From: Pigmentibacter sp. JX0631
GTDB taxonomy: Bacteria > Bdellovibrionota_B > Oligoflexia > Silvanigrellales > Silvanigrellaceae
DNA length: 64,000 bases
Assembly (NCBI RefSeq): GCF_029873255.1
Contig: NZ_CP123622.1
Location: 434,501-498,500, forward strand
Direction of reading: 5' to 3'
Position numbers and translations under genes: made by a program. The notes under the pieces were generated by a model, which was given only the letters and a program-made list of their open reading frames with translations, made no database searches and was not told the DNA's origin. Of this stretch, positions 36,103 through 45,734 are shown one piece after another; the stretch's first letter is position 1; each line of letters begins with the position of its first letter.

Positions 36103-36786
36103 ATGACTGATAATTTTAAAATCTCTCATGAAAACTATGTTTCTATAGTAAAAGATCTCGTAAAAATTACTGATACTATTTTGAAAAACGTTGTATCAAA
36201 AACTGAGCAAGCAGCACTTGAAATTGGAAATAAAATCCAATCCGTATCATCACTATCTTCAGATCAAGCGCAGACAGTGAAAAGTTTAATCACTAGTATG
36301 TATCAGGAAGGTACTGATGAGCATTCAGAAGTTGAAAAAATTGCTTCAGAAGCAAACAACATGGCAAATGAAATCTTTGAAAGCGCAGCAGCAGGTGATA
36401 TTGATAAAGCTAAATCAATTGGAAATAGCGATAGATATAAAGAATTAGGAAGTAAAACAACTAATTTATCTAAACAATTAGAGAAGTTATCTGAATCCGA
36501 CAAAGAGCTTGCAAATATGATTGCTCCGGTAATTATGGCACTTCAATTTCAAGATAGCGTAAGACAAAGTTTAGAAAATATAATAAAATGTTTTCAAGAA
36601 TTCAGCAATCGTTCGCAAGAAGTTTCTCAACAAAAATTATCAGGAGACTTAGAAAAAGATTTTTGGAGCACAATGGAAAGTAAGTTTACAACAACTGATG
36701 AAAGAAATATAGTGAGAAAAACTGTGTATGGTGAAAAAGCAGAATTAATTGTTGATACACCTAAAAATGATCCATTCTTATTTTAA
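36103..36786 (+). CDS. CheZ-like phosphatase/chemotaxis protein
   Basis: A 227-aa, wholly helical and highly charged protein. The segment ALQFQDSVRQSLENI (about residues 144-158) resembles the active helix of CheZ-type phosphatases, where QD in a x-QFQD-x motif supplies the catalytic Gln for CheY-P. The C-terminal ending (PFLF) could be a CheY-binding tail, as in enteric CheZ, but this is a weak analogy. It lies directly after flagellin. True CheZ has a different N-terminal fold, so I keep the name tentative. Confidence 0.68.
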   Translation: MTDNFKISHENYVSIVKDLVKITDTILKNVVSKTEQAALEIGNKIQSVSSLSSDQAQTVKSLITSMYQEGTDEHSEVEKIASEANNMANEIFESAAAGDIDKAKSIGNSDRYKELGSKTTNLSKQLEKLSESDKELANMIAPVIMALQFQDSVRQSLENIIKCFQEFSNRSQEVSQQKLSGDLEKDFWSTMESKFTTTDERNIVRKTVYGEKAELIVDTPKNDPFLF

Positions 36787-36894
36787 AAATTTAATCTACA
36801 TAACACAAATAAATGATTAATATCAATTAAAGTATTTAAATAATGACAACAACTTTCTTTGCTAAAAAGCAATTTTAATTATAGAATAAAACTG

Positions 36895-36914
36895 ATGAGA
36901 GAGAGAACTCTCAT
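36895..36914 (+). promoter_or_regulatory. Inverted repeat upstream of dcu gene
   Basis: ATGAGAG at 36895-36901 pairs with CTCTCAT at 36908-36914, about 33 bases before the transporter ATG. It could be an operator or a small leader hairpin. No direct evidence. Confidence 0.3.
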
Positions 36915-36946
36915 GTGTTGTTATTTTATATTTGGAGTAAAACCAA

Positions 36947-38299
36947 ATGCTTATTGTATTAGAATTTATTGTTATTTTAGGCTGCCTTCTTTTAGGTACA
37001 AGATATGGCGGAATTGGATTAGGAGTAATTAGCGGAATTGGTCTCTTAATCTTAACTTTTATTTTTGGATTAAAGCCTGGATCCCCTCCTGTCGGTGTTA
37101 TTTTAACTATCATGGCTGTTATCTCATGTGCGTCTGTTTTACAAAGCGCAAAAGGTCTGCAAGTCATGATGCGTTTTGCAGAAAAATTATTAAGAAAAAA
37201 ACCAAATTATATAACTGTACTTGCGCCTTTAACTACTTGGACTTTGACTGTTCTTTGCGGAACCGGACACGTGGTTTATACCATGTTCCCAATTATTTAT
37301 GATATTGCAATTAAGAAAAATATACGTCCTGAAAGACCAATGGCTGTTGCATCAGTTGCATCACAAATAGGAATTTGCGCTTCACCAATGTCAGTTGCAG
37401 TTGTTTCTTTAGTATCAATTCTAGCAGCATCACATGGAGTTGGAAAATATATCAGCATGATTGATATTTTAAAGGTAGCAATTCCTGCTTCGTTTGTTGG
37501 TGTATTGATGGCTGGACTTTGGAGCCTCCGGCGTGGAAAAGATTTAAAAGATGATTCTGAATTTCAAGAAAAATTAAAAGATCCTGAAACAAAGAAGTAT
37601 ATTTACGGCGATTCAGAAAGTACTTTATTAAATGAAAAATTACCTAAAGAAGCTTATATCGCAACTTTTATTTTTCTTTTAACAACTGCTGTAGTGGTAT
37701 TTTTTGGAGCATTTGAAAACTTTCGTCCCCACGTTATGGATCATGGTAACAGTGTTCCTTTATCTATGAATTTATTAATTCAAATATTAATGCTTGTTGC
37801 TGGCGCACTAATATTAATGATTTGTAAAGTTGTGCCAAGAGATATACCAAACGGAGCTATTTTTAAAGCTGGTATGACTGCAATTATCAGTGTTTTTGGG
37901 GTTGCTTGGATGGCAGACACATTTTTTGAATCCCATTTTTCTCTGTTAAAACAATTTTTAGAGAGTGTTGTTGCAACAAAACCCTGGACATATGCAATTG
38001 CATTATTTTTAGTTTCTAAATTAGTAAACAGTCAAGCAGCAGCTATCACTTCAATAGCGCCTATGGGACTAAGTTTGGGGGTTGATCCTAAAATTATCAT
38101 AGCATTTCTTCCTGCTGCATATGGTTACTTTATTTTACCAACTTACCCTAGTGACTTAGCTTGTATTGGATTTGATCGTTCAGGAACTACTCATATCGGG
38201 AAATTTATAATCAACCATAGTTTTATAGTACCTGGTTTGATAGGGGTTGGTACTAGTTGCTTCTTAGGATATTTTCTAGCTCAATTAGCATTTCCTTAA
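36947..38299 (+). CDS. Anaerobic C4-dicarboxylate transporter, DcuA/DcuB family
   Basis: A 450-aa membrane protein with about 12 hydrophobic segments. The N-terminus (VLEFIVILGCLLLGTRYGGIGLGVISGIGLL) is a strong Dcu match, as is the PLTTWTLTVLCGTGHVVYT block and the late VDPKIIIAFLPAAYGYFILPTYPSDLACI segment. Dcu carriers exchange fumarate, malate, aspartate and succinate, mostly under anaerobic conditions. I cannot tell DcuA from DcuB. GGAG lies upstream, with a small inverted repeat before it. No fumarate reductase or two-component partner is adjacent. Confidence 0.93.
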   Translation: MLIVLEFIVILGCLLLGTRYGGIGLGVISGIGLLILTFIFGLKPGSPPVGVILTIMAVISCASVLQSAKGLQVMMRFAEKLLRKKPNYITVLAPLTTWTLTVLCGTGHVVYTMFPIIYDIAIKKNIRPERPMAVASVASQIGICASPMSVAVVSLVSILAASHGVGKYISMIDILKVAIPASFVGVLMAGLWSLRRGKDLKDDSEFQEKLKDPETKKYIYGDSESTLLNEKLPKEAYIATFIFLLTTAVVVFFGAFENFRPHVMDHGNSVPLSMNLLIQILMLVAGALILMICKVVPRDIPNGAIFKAGMTAIISVFGVAWMADTFFESHFSLLKQFLESVVATKPWTYAIALFLVSKLVNSQAAAITSIAPMGLSLGVDPKIIIAFLPAAYGYFILPTYPSDLACIGFDRSGTTHIGKFIINHSFIVPGLIGVGTSCFLGYFLAQLAFP

Positions 38300-38313
38300 A
38301 GCAACCTACAAAA

Positions 38314-38343
38314 TGCTTTTCAAATGGAAGATTTTGAAAAGCA
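38314..38343 (+). terminator. Terminator-like hairpin after dcu gene
   Basis: TGCTTTTCAAA at 38314-38324 pairs perfectly with TTTGAAAAGCA at 38333-38343 (11-bp stem, eight-base loop). A T tract is not immediate, so it is less certain than the others. A second A/T palindrome follows near 38363-38382. Confidence 0.5.
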
Positions 38344-38417
38344 AATTCTGATTAGTAACTTTGTTTAAAAAAATTTTTTAAAAATTTAATATCTATTGTT
38401 GCATTTTTTATTTTAGT

Positions 38418-39407
38418 TTACTTAAAACATCCAAGATAAATTTCAATTTTTTCACAAATTTCTTTTGGACCAAGGCCAAATCGTATGTAAGATTTTCCAT
38501 TGTGATTAAAATATTTTGGCTTGACACAAGATAATTGTTCTGCTTCCTGAAATATATTTTGATTTATTTTTGCTTCTAATATTTCTATCAAGATAAATGG
38601 AGCTGAAGAGTGAAAAACATTTAAGTGTTTAAATGTTTTTTCTGCAAATTTTGCTGCATAAGTTAACATCTCTTTTCGATTGCTTAAATACCAATGCTTA
38701 ATTTCTAATGCATTTAAACATGCTCTTACATTATGGCGCTGTATCCCTAATTTTAGTTTAAAGGCATGAGGAACAGTTCCTACAGCATAACCTACTCTTA
38801 ATCCAGGCATCCCAAAAAGTTTTGAAAAACTGCCAATTGAAATGACATTGTTTGAAGTATAAAAAGAATGATATTGGGAAGAAAAAAGATCTGAATAAAC
38901 AAGATCTAGAATAAAAATATGCTGGGGAAACCTTGCTATTAATTCTAGTAAATTATCTATTGAAGCATGATAACCAGTTGGATTATTAGGTACTGTTAAT
39001 AAAACAACAGCCTCAGATATATTAGTTAATTCTTTAATAAAGATTTGTTGATTGACTTCAATATCTTTCTGCGTAAAGGAGTTTGGAATTTTAATTTTTT
39101 GATAACCCAAACTATTAATGATAAACTCATAATTATTCCAAGAAAAATCTTCCATAAGAATAGTTTGACGATCTTTTCTTAACCATGTTAATATTTTTAT
39201 CAAAGCATCTTCAGCACCATGAAACAGTGTAATTTGATCCAAATTCGATAAATTAGAATTTTTAGCAATTTCTTTCAGTAAATAACCTTGTTCTTGCAAA
39301 GATGCATAACAAGATATATCTAAAATGTTAAAATTTGAAAATATTTCAATAATTTTTGGATGATGCTGAAAAAAGTATTCATTTCTGTCTAGATGAATGT
39401 GTGACAA
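38418..39407 (-). CDS. PLP aminotransferase, class I/II (HisC/CobD-like)
   Basis: A 329-aa aminotransferase with a TTG start at 39407. The AAGGA Shine-Dalgarno about seven bases before supports it, and no ATG lies close. The PLP core is clear: VPNNPTGYH, then LVYSDLF and the Schiff-base lysine in SIGSFSKLFGMPGLRVGYAVG. The length and motif order resemble HisC-like histidinol-phosphate aminotransferases and CobD-like enzymes. No his operon or cobalamin genes lie here, so the substrate is undetermined. It is divergent from the DUF1338 gene. Confidence 0.87.
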   Translation of the reverse strand: MSHIHLDRNEYFFQHHPKIIEIFSNFNILDISCYASLQEQGYLLKEIAKNSNLSNLDQITLFHGAEDALIKILTWLRKDRQTILMEDFSWNNYEFIINSLGYQKIKIPNSFTQKDIEVNQQIFIKELTNISEAVVLLTVPNNPTGYHASIDNLLELIARFPQHIFILDLVYSDLFSSQYHSFYTSNNVISIGSFSKLFGMPGLRVGYAVGTVPHAFKLKLGIQRHNVRACLNALEIKHWYLSNRKEMLTYAAKFAEKTFKHLNVFHSSAPFILIEILEAKINQNIFQEAEQLSCVKPKYFNHNGKSYIRFGLGPKEICEKIEIYLGCFK

Positions 39408-39527
39408 ATTTCTCTTCCTTTTGTAGTAAAAAAAAACAATTAAACTAGAAAATTAAATTTTCTTCGGTTAAGTTTCATTTATAACTTTTTTGATACATTC
39501 GTTCTAAATCCATAAAGGCTAAGAATT

Positions 39528-40463
39528 ATGCTTAAAGTTCAAAGTACAATAACAGAAAAAGTGATCAAACAATTATGGAGTATCTATAAATCAAAGGTAG
39601 GTCAAGTTAAAACGATAGAACAGGCTATTAGAAAAATGGGTGACACTTGGAGTGAAGATCATATCGCTTTTAGAACGTTACCCGGAAAAAATTGCAACAT
39701 GAAAGTTCTTTCAAGTATTTTTGAAATGTTAGGTTATACTCACGCAGGTAACTATGATTTTCCTGAAAAAAAATTAAAAGCTATCTCAATGAATCCTCCA
39801 GTGAAAAAAAATGCGCATAGTGCTAAAGTGTTTCCTAAAGTTTTTATTAGTGAGCTTCTTTTAGATTCCTTTTCAAAACCTTTTAAAGAATGCGTTTTAA
39901 AATATACTAATGACGTAACTGATTCACCCATAGAAAAGTTAAAAATTCAACTAAGTCAACTAAATGCGGATAATAAAAAAGTAAATCAGTTCGCTAATGA
40001 AATAGCATTATTTTTAGGATCAGGTGCCATGTGGCGAGTTCCTAAATATCAAGACTACGAATTGCTAAGAATTGAAAGCGAATACGCTGCTTGGACTTTG
40101 GTATTTGGCAATACCCCTAACCACTTCACCGTCAGTGTTCACCTCATGGAAACTTTTAAAAATCTCCAACAATTTAATGACTATGTACAAAAAAAATTAA
40201 AAATCGAGATGAATAAATCTGGTGGAAGTATCATTAAAGGCTCCAAAGTTGTAAAATTAGAGCAGAGTGCAACATTAGCGGAAGAAAATGTGGTTCGGTT
40301 TCAAGATGGATTTTACAACATTCCATACGCATTTGTAGAATTTGCGTTTCGTCATCCGCTACAAGGCAAAAAACATGATGAATTATGGGAGAGCTACTAT
40401 CAGGGTTTTGTGACTGACAACGCTGATAAAATATTTGAATCTACAAATAAACGGACTGGTTAA
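39528..40463 (+). CDS. DUF1338 protein (HglS-type 2-oxoadipate dioxygenase family)
   Basis: A 311-aa protein of the DUF1338 family, whose characterised members are Fe(II) dioxygenase/decarboxylases acting on 2-oxoadipate to give 2-hydroxyglutarate in lysine breakdown. Visible pattern: SEDHIAFRT (His45 as a likely metal ligand), NHFTVSVH (second His) and YAFVEFAFRHP with a Glu that fits the third ligand. The C-terminal NADKIFESTN is typical. Whether it uses 2-oxoadipate is an inference. The gene starts with AAAGG nine bases upstream. It converges on the ABC-F gene with only seven bases between stops and no terminator visible. Confidence 0.86.
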   Translation: MLKVQSTITEKVIKQLWSIYKSKVGQVKTIEQAIRKMGDTWSEDHIAFRTLPGKNCNMKVLSSIFEMLGYTHAGNYDFPEKKLKAISMNPPVKKNAHSAKVFPKVFISELLLDSFSKPFKECVLKYTNDVTDSPIEKLKIQLSQLNADNKKVNQFANEIALFLGSGAMWRVPKYQDYELLRIESEYAAWTLVFGNTPNHFTVSVHLMETFKNLQQFNDYVQKKLKIEMNKSGGSIIKGSKVVKLEQSATLAEENVVRFQDGFYNIPYAFVEFAFRHPLQGKKHDELWESYYQGFVTDNADKIFESTNKRTG

Positions 40464-40470
40464 AGATATT

Positions 40471-42075
40471 CTAGAAAAGAGAAATATATTCAGAAATATT
40501 TAATTCTTCCAAAAAGTTTTTATCATGCGAAACAACCAACATAGCACCTAAAAATGATTTTAAACTGGATAATAAAATTTCAATAGAATGGATATCTAAA
40601 TTGTTAGTTGGTTCATCTAAAATTAAAAGTTCAGGTACATTTTCTTGCAAAAATAAACAAGCTAATGCTACCCGCATTTTTTCCCCACCACTTAACCAAT
40701 TTATTTTTTTAAATATATCATCTCCATAAAATAAAAATCTTCCTGCACTTATTCTGATTTCATGTAATTTCTTGCTGGGTAAAGCACATTTTTGCATATT
40801 TTCTAAAATCGTGTTTTCCTGCTCTAAAAAAGAACAAGATTGATCTAAATAGACAATTTTTTTTGTTCCTAACTTAACAGTTCCAGATTGAGGTAATATT
40901 TCACCCAAAATAATTTTTATTAAAGTTGACTTTCCACTTCCATTATTTCCTAAAATAGCTAATCTTTTATTTCCAATTAATGAAAAATTTAAATTCTTCT
41001 TCCAAAGAGGATATTGAGAATTAGGATATTGAAAGTTTAGATTTTCACAGATAATAATTTCTTTGCATGATGGAATTTTTGCATTTTCTAAATCTACTTG
41101 AATTGAAAATTTTTCGCGGATATTTTCTTTTGAAAGTTTTACTTTATTTTCAGCTTCAAATAATTTTTTCCGATGTATATCCAGCAGATTTGCTGAAGTT
41201 TTTTCGGCTTTAGATTTTTTATATTGCAATTCTAAAATAGACATCCCTTCATTTTTAGCTTTTTCTTTCCCTGTAGCAGATTTATGAGCTATTTTTTTCA
41301 ATACCTCATTTGAAATGTTTTGAATTTTTTTAAGATTTTGTTTTGCATTATCTAAAGTATTTGCGTTCGCAATTTCTTCAATTTCTTGTTGCTCACGGTA
41401 AAAACTATAATTCCCTCCATATACTTTTAGTCCTAAATTAGAAATTTCAAATATTCTATCCATCCTATTTAATAATTCAATATCATGACTTGAAATTAAA
41501 ACGGTTAAATTAGGCTGAATTATGTTTTTCATTAAGTCAATTTTAGCATAGCCATCTAAATTATTTGTTGGTTCGTCTAGTAACAAAATATCAGATTTAT
41601 CTAAAATTAATTTCGCAAATAATAAACGGATAAGTTCGCCACCGCTTAAACTTTTACCCATTCTATTTAGTGGATAAGGAAATAATTTTACCGCATGAAA
41701 AGCAAGAGTTATTTCTCGTTCTAAATCCCAGCTTTGATCTATTATTTGAAAATCTTTCTCACAAGCAACTCCAGAAAAAACATTTTGGAGAGAATTTACT
41801 TTTTCTTTTACTTCAAGAATTTCCGCTATTGATTTATTTGCAAAGTCATATAAATTTTGTGGAAAATAGGTAGTTTTACCATGTATTTTGATATCTCCTT
41901 GCGTTGCAATTATTTCTTTTTTTAATAAGCGCAATAAAGTTGTTTTTCCAACCCCATTTTTTCCTACAAGCCCTATTTTTTCTCCTTTTTGTACTGAGAA
42001 ATTAAAATTTTGAAATAGTAAAGTACCATCAGGTAAATTATACCTAATATCACTTACTGAGATAGGAGAAGACAT
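40471..42075 (-). CDS. ABC-F family ATPase
   Basis: A 534-aa protein with two ABC domains in tandem and no membrane segments, the ABC-F layout. First domain: GKNGVGKTT, SLSGGELIRLLFAKLIL and LLLDEPTNNLD. Second: GNNGSGKST, LSGGEKMRVALA and LILDEPTNNLD. The interdomain linker (about 235-310) is charged and helical, as in the translation factors of this class, which act at the ribosome E site or resist antibiotics. Which role applies is not clear. It has GGAG upstream, 11 bases before the ATG. Confidence 0.93.
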   Translation of the reverse strand: MSSPISVSDIRYNLPDGTLLFQNFNFSVQKGEKIGLVGKNGVGKTTLLRLLKKEIIATQGDIKIHGKTTYFPQNLYDFANKSIAEILEVKEKVNSLQNVFSGVACEKDFQIIDQSWDLEREITLAFHAVKLFPYPLNRMGKSLSGGELIRLLFAKLILDKSDILLLDEPTNNLDGYAKIDLMKNIIQPNLTVLISSHDIELLNRMDRIFEISNLGLKVYGGNYSFYREQQEIEEIANANTLDNAKQNLKKIQNISNEVLKKIAHKSATGKEKAKNEGMSILELQYKKSKAEKTSANLLDIHRKKLFEAENKVKLSKENIREKFSIQVDLENAKIPSCKEIIICENLNFQYPNSQYPLWKKNLNFSLIGNKRLAILGNNGSGKSTLIKIILGEILPQSGTVKLGTKKIVYLDQSCSFLEQENTILENMQKCALPSKKLHEIRISAGRFLFYGDDIFKKINWLSGGEKMRVALACLFLQENVPELLILDEPTNNLDIHSIEILLSSLKSFLGAMLVVSHDKNFLEELNISEYISLF

Positions 42076-42205
42076 AAATTTTTGGTCTCCAAAAAAATAT
42101 TTAATTGTTTAAGTAACTAATTTTGTAAAGAATTATTGGTAAGATACGGTATTCATGGCACTCTTTCAAGAATGAAATTAACAGGCAGGGATTGTTTATC
42201 AAATT

Positions 42206-42304
42206 TTAAAGAAAATTGCAAGATATAATCATAGAAGAACTCATAACACCAGCGATAACCCCTATTGATATAGCAATTATTGAAATTAAATATTTATTCT
42301 TCAT
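42206..42304 (-). CDS. Possible 32-aa hydrophobic peptide
   Basis: A short frame with AGGG about six bases before the ATG encodes 32 residues: a lysine-start then a long hydrophobic helix (YLISIIAISIGVIAGV) and a small tail with one Cys. It could be a small membrane peptide or a leader, but may be chance in AT-rich DNA. It sits in the 350-base gap between murI and the ABC-F gene; the rest of the gap holds no gene. Confidence 0.3.
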   Translation of the reverse strand: MKNKYLISIIAISIGVIAGVMSSSMIISCNFL

Positions 42305-42427
42305 ATAGCCCTACTTCTTCTGAAGTAATATTAGAATACCTGAATCATCTCAATTTTTTATGCAATTTTTCTTTTAGAAATGTTGATTGTTTTAATTAAT
42401 CTAAAAAATGGAGAAATGCAAACTTTA

Positions 42428-43318
42428 CTAAGTTTGTATTTCAACCGCTTCTACTTTCGGTAACGGAATAGAAGTAAAAAAACGGGCGATGCTTTCAAAT
42501 TGCTCTGGAGAATCCGTACATAAAACTTGTTTCTCTCCATGATTTAATATTTTTTCATATTGATTAGTAGCTATAAATTGTTCAACAAAGTTGACTATTG
42601 GTAGCGAAGACTCTACCAAAAAAATGGGATCATTTTGGTCTTTAGAGCCAAGTTTTAAAACCCAGTCACCGTCAATTGATTTATAAATTACAGTTTTCCC
42701 TAATCTTCGTTCCAAAGATTCAGCAATTGGTAAAGTTAAGCGTGGATAATGAGTACACGCAAGCATCACAACTTTTGTATCCTCAGGGATATCCCACAAA
42801 TACATATCACAAGCGGCATCGACCATAGGGCCTTGAGAAATACCTTCCTCAACTAAAGGAACAAATAAAGGACATGCCCTTGCCCAAACATTTTCTACAC
42901 CATTTCTATTCAATTCTTCATTAAAACGGTTACTACGAACGGTAAATTTTGTCCCAAGAACTGCGACTGATCGTGTTTTATCATCTAGTAACGTAGCAAC
43001 AAATTTACAAAAACCTTCCACTATTCCTATTATAGGAAGTTTAAATAGATGTTGTAATTCTTTAGCTGCTACACTCGAGGCCGTACCACAAGCAATTATA
43101 AGTAACAAAGCATTGCGACTCGCTAAGTAGAGCGTAGCTTCTGAAGCATATCGAGTAATAGTTTCTTGACTTTTGTTACCATAAGGACAACGGGCATTAT
43201 CCCCTAAATATTGGGTATTTAAATTTGGAAAGCGTTTTAATACATTCTCCCAAACGGTTAAGCCGCCCTGACTGGAATCAAAAAAAGCAATGTTAGGAAG
43301 TATGTTTATTTTAGTCAT
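42428..43318 (-). CDS. murI: Glutamate racemase-like protein
   Basis: MurI makes D-glutamate for peptidoglycan. The 296-aa protein has both catalytic cysteine blocks: the first as IIACGTASSVAAKEL (usual CNTAS, with Gly replacing Asn) and the second as VMLACTHYPRL. The N-terminal FFDSSQGGLTV retains the Asp-Ser of the usual FDSGVGGLTV. The Gly for Asn change is unusual. The start overlaps the HAD gene's stop by four bases (ATGA), so it is translationally coupled. Most bacteria have a single murI, so I take it to be functional. Confidence 0.87.
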   Translation of the reverse strand: MTKINILPNIAFFDSSQGGLTVWENVLKRFPNLNTQYLGDNARCPYGNKSQETITRYASEATLYLASRNALLLIIACGTASSVAAKELQHLFKLPIIGIVEGFCKFVATLLDDKTRSVAVLGTKFTVRSNRFNEELNRNGVENVWARACPLFVPLVEEGISQGPMVDAACDMYLWDIPEDTKVVMLACTHYPRLTLPIAESLERRLGKTVIYKSIDGDWVLKLGSKDQNDPIFLVESSLPIVNFVEQFIATNQYEKILNHGEKQVLCTDSPEQFESIARFFTSIPLPKVEAVEIQT

Positions 43319-44187
43319 AAGCCTATTACATTTCTAAAAATATTTTCCACTCTTCTCGCTGCATTTATGCCGAATAGTAAATTTTCCCTTTCTTTACATA
43401 ATGTTTTTAATTCCAAATCAGATATTTTGTTACTTTCTATCATTGCCATTATATTTTCATTTAACAAATTTACCAAACTTGCATTCCAACCAAAATCAAT
43501 GGCGGCTCTTACATTAGCAGGTGTATCATCAATAAAATATGTATCTCCCACATCTAATTTTTGGCGATATTTTTTGGCAATAAATGCCTGCGCTTCTGTA
43601 AAAGCAATTTTATATATTTCTTGATCTGGTTTTTCACAGCCCACATCTTGGCTAAAAATAACAACATCAAATAATTCGCGCAAAGGAATTTTTTTCTCAA
43701 TAACAACTTCATGCCAAGTGGTAGCGTTGCTTAATACACCAATACCAAAATTAAGTTCACGCAATTTTTTAGCCATTTCTAACACAGATTGCCTAGGAGC
43801 ACCGACGACATAACTATCAGCTTTTTTAATCTCTTGGATAGAAATTTGATTTTCCAGCTGCGGCATTTTTGCCGTTTTTACTAACACATGGATAAAAGAT
43901 TTGGCGTAATCATACGCCCCCATTTTACCGCAACACCATTTTTCAAGAACGGCTTCCTTTTTCAATACGCTATAGATACTTTTATGATCTTTCACAGCCG
44001 TGGGAGGTAATAATTGCTCAAATGCAGTGATATAATAATCCCAGTCTAAATCAAGCAAAACACTTCCAATATCAAAAAACACAAATCCCGAATATGCTTT
44101 ATTTTTAAAACAATTTTTATATTTTTCTCCAGAAAATATGTTATCTAGTTCACGTAAGTCAGCTATCTGGATCTCAGGCCAAAGCAT
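43315..44187 (-). CDS. HAD-superfamily hydrolase
   Basis: A 290-aa HAD protein with ~35 extra N-terminal residues. Motif I FFDIGSVLLDLD has Asp as nucleophile and Gly at the second acidic position (as in the haloacid dehalogenase-like DxGG-type subgroup). Motif II is LSNAT, motif III lysine in GCEKPDQEIY, motif IV YFIDDTPANVRAA. The cap domain is helical. Substrate unknown. It is upstream of and coupled to murI; a joint role in the cell wall is possible but unsupported. The strong Shine-Dalgarno GAGGAG lies six bases before the ATG. Confidence 0.86.
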   Translation of the reverse strand: MLWPEIQIADLRELDNIFSGEKYKNCFKNKAYSGFVFFDIGSVLLDLDWDYYITAFEQLLPPTAVKDHKSIYSVLKKEAVLEKWCCGKMGAYDYAKSFIHVLVKTAKMPQLENQISIQEIKKADSYVVGAPRQSVLEMAKKLRELNFGIGVLSNATTWHEVVIEKKIPLRELFDVVIFSQDVGCEKPDQEIYKIAFTEAQAFIAKKYRQKLDVGDTYFIDDTPANVRAAIDFGWNASLVNLLNENIMAMIESNKISDLELKTLCKERENLLFGINAARRVENIFRNVIGL

Positions 44188-44272
44188 TTATCTCTCCTCA
44201 AGGGTCGTCAATGACACCCGATAAACATAGTTGAAATCTCATCAACTTTGCAACCATTTTGGATTAGAGAAT

Positions 44273-45028
44273 ATGAATAAATTAAAAAACATCAGAACTA
44301 TCAAAAGTAAAAATCCAAATCCAAAACTAACTGTTCTGCTAGGAGATGAGCATTCACTTTCAGCGAGTATGGAGGGCTTAGTTCTCTCCCAAGCTGGATT
44401 TGCTGTAAAACATGCTAAATCTATAGAAGAAATAATCAAAATGATTGCAGATGAAAAAATAGATATTGTTATGCTTGATTATCTATTCCAAAAAGGAAAT
44501 GCACTGAAAAAAATAGTCCAAGCAAAAAAAATTAGTTTAAATCCAAAAATTAGGTTTGTTGTTACTAGTGTTGTAAATAGCGAAGAATATAAAGATGATA
44601 TTTTTCAAAATAACGCTGATTTATTTTTGCTAAAACCCAGTCCCAAAAGTAAATTAATTGAAGAATTAAAAAAATTAAGTAAAATTGATTTTAGAAAAAG
44701 CTTAAGAGTGAAATGTAATATTCCTTTTAAAGTAAAAAAAGAAAACAAATATTTTGAAACTTACGTTATCGATATTTCTGCTGATGGTTTACATGTAATT
44801 GACCAGTCAAATCAGATAAATCCTGTAATCGGTACAGAATTAGAATTTGAATTTTTATTGCCTAAGTCAGATGATTTATTAAAAGCAAAAGGGAGTGTAG
44901 TAAGGTTTACCGATGAAGGATTTGGAATAAAATTCACAGAAATAACAAAAGTTACAAAAGAAAAAATAAATAAGTTTGTGCAAAGTAACAGCATAGAAAT
45001 GAAGTCATCACATTATTATTTACAATAA
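44273..45028 (+). CDS. REC-like plus PilZ protein
   Basis: A 251-aa protein: a receiver-like fold (about 18-130) with VMLDYLFQKG (D69 as phospho-acceptor candidate) and LLKPSP (K121), then a PilZ domain (about 138-240) with the c-di-GMP motif RKSLR (R141xxxR145) and DISADG (D167-G172). Such two-domain proteins couple a signal to c-di-GMP and often act in motility. The receiver lacks some N-terminal acidic residues, so phosphorylation is unproven. Start at 44273 chosen over a TTG at 44231. It lies just before fliS/fliD (convergent). Confidence 0.85.
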   Translation: MNKLKNIRTIKSKNPNPKLTVLLGDEHSLSASMEGLVLSQAGFAVKHAKSIEEIIKMIADEKIDIVMLDYLFQKGNALKKIVQAKKISLNPKIRFVVTSVVNSEEYKDDIFQNNADLFLLKPSPKSKLIEELKKLSKIDFRKSLRVKCNIPFKVKKENKYFETYVIDISADGLHVIDQSNQINPVIGTELEFEFLLPKSDDLLKAKGSVVRFTDEGFGIKFTEITKVTKEKINKFVQSNSIEMKSSHYYLQ

Positions 45029-45123
45029 TTTTATTTATGTAATTTTTTAAAAATAGCATTAATTTTAATTCAAATAAAAATCAAAATTAATCCCATTGAG
45101 ATAAAATTAAAGAAACATCATAC

Positions 45124-45690
45124 CTATTTTTTACTTAGTGAGTTCATACTGCTTACAGCTGGTTTCACTTCAGCAGAAAGATTTACAGCAGCCGCACTTG
45201 ATTTCTCGTTTTTTAAATTTTTATTATTTGCTTCTTCTATTGACTGTTGATTTTTAATTGATTTTAAATAAGTTTCGTATAATTCTGGTTGTAGAGTTGG
45301 ACTAGGAACACCATCAGGTCTAGGGTTACTAACCACATCACGCCAAGCTTCGTATAAGGTATTTAAAAGTTTTTCAGCTACTTCAATATCCTCTACTTTA
45401 TTATTAATATTTGCTTCAATTAATTTATCCATTATAAACATATACAAATTTTCTAAATCAGCAGAAAGTTGTCCACCTACTTCATGGTCAAGAGTGTTTA
45501 TTAATTCAGCAATTATAGCGATTGCTTTACTTAAGTTTTTTCCTTTTTCAGCAATTTTTTTCTCTTGCATTCTAACTTTAGCAACACGTAGAAATTTTAT
45601 ACATCCTTCATACAACATTAAAAGAACTTTTTCAGGCTTTGCAGTTGTTACATTAGTAGACTGATACGCCTTAAATGCTTTCACATTCAT
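45124..45690 (-). CDS. fliS: Flagellar chaperone FliS
   Basis: FliS binds flagellin in the cytoplasm and prevents early polymerisation. The family core is seen: FKAYQSTNVTTAKPEKVLLMLYEGCIKFL, then NLSKAIAIIAELINTLDHEVGG and NLYMFIMDKLIEANI. The 188-aa length exceeds the ~130 aa of the usual protein by a ~50-residue C-terminal tail rich in Asn, Ser and Ala. AAGGA lies ~10 bases before the ATG. It follows fliD, the standard order. Confidence 0.95.
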   Translation of the reverse strand: MNVKAFKAYQSTNVTTAKPEKVLLMLYEGCIKFLRVAKVRMQEKKIAEKGKNLSKAIAIIAELINTLDHEVGGQLSADLENLYMFIMDKLIEANINNKVEDIEVAEKLLNTLYEAWRDVVSNPRPDGVPSPTLQPELYETYLKSIKNQQSIEEANNKNLKNEKSSAAAVNLSAEVKPAVSSMNSLSKK

Positions 45691-45734
45691 TGAAAAACCA
45701 TCCTTGAAAATTATGTCTTTAGTAAATTATGCAA

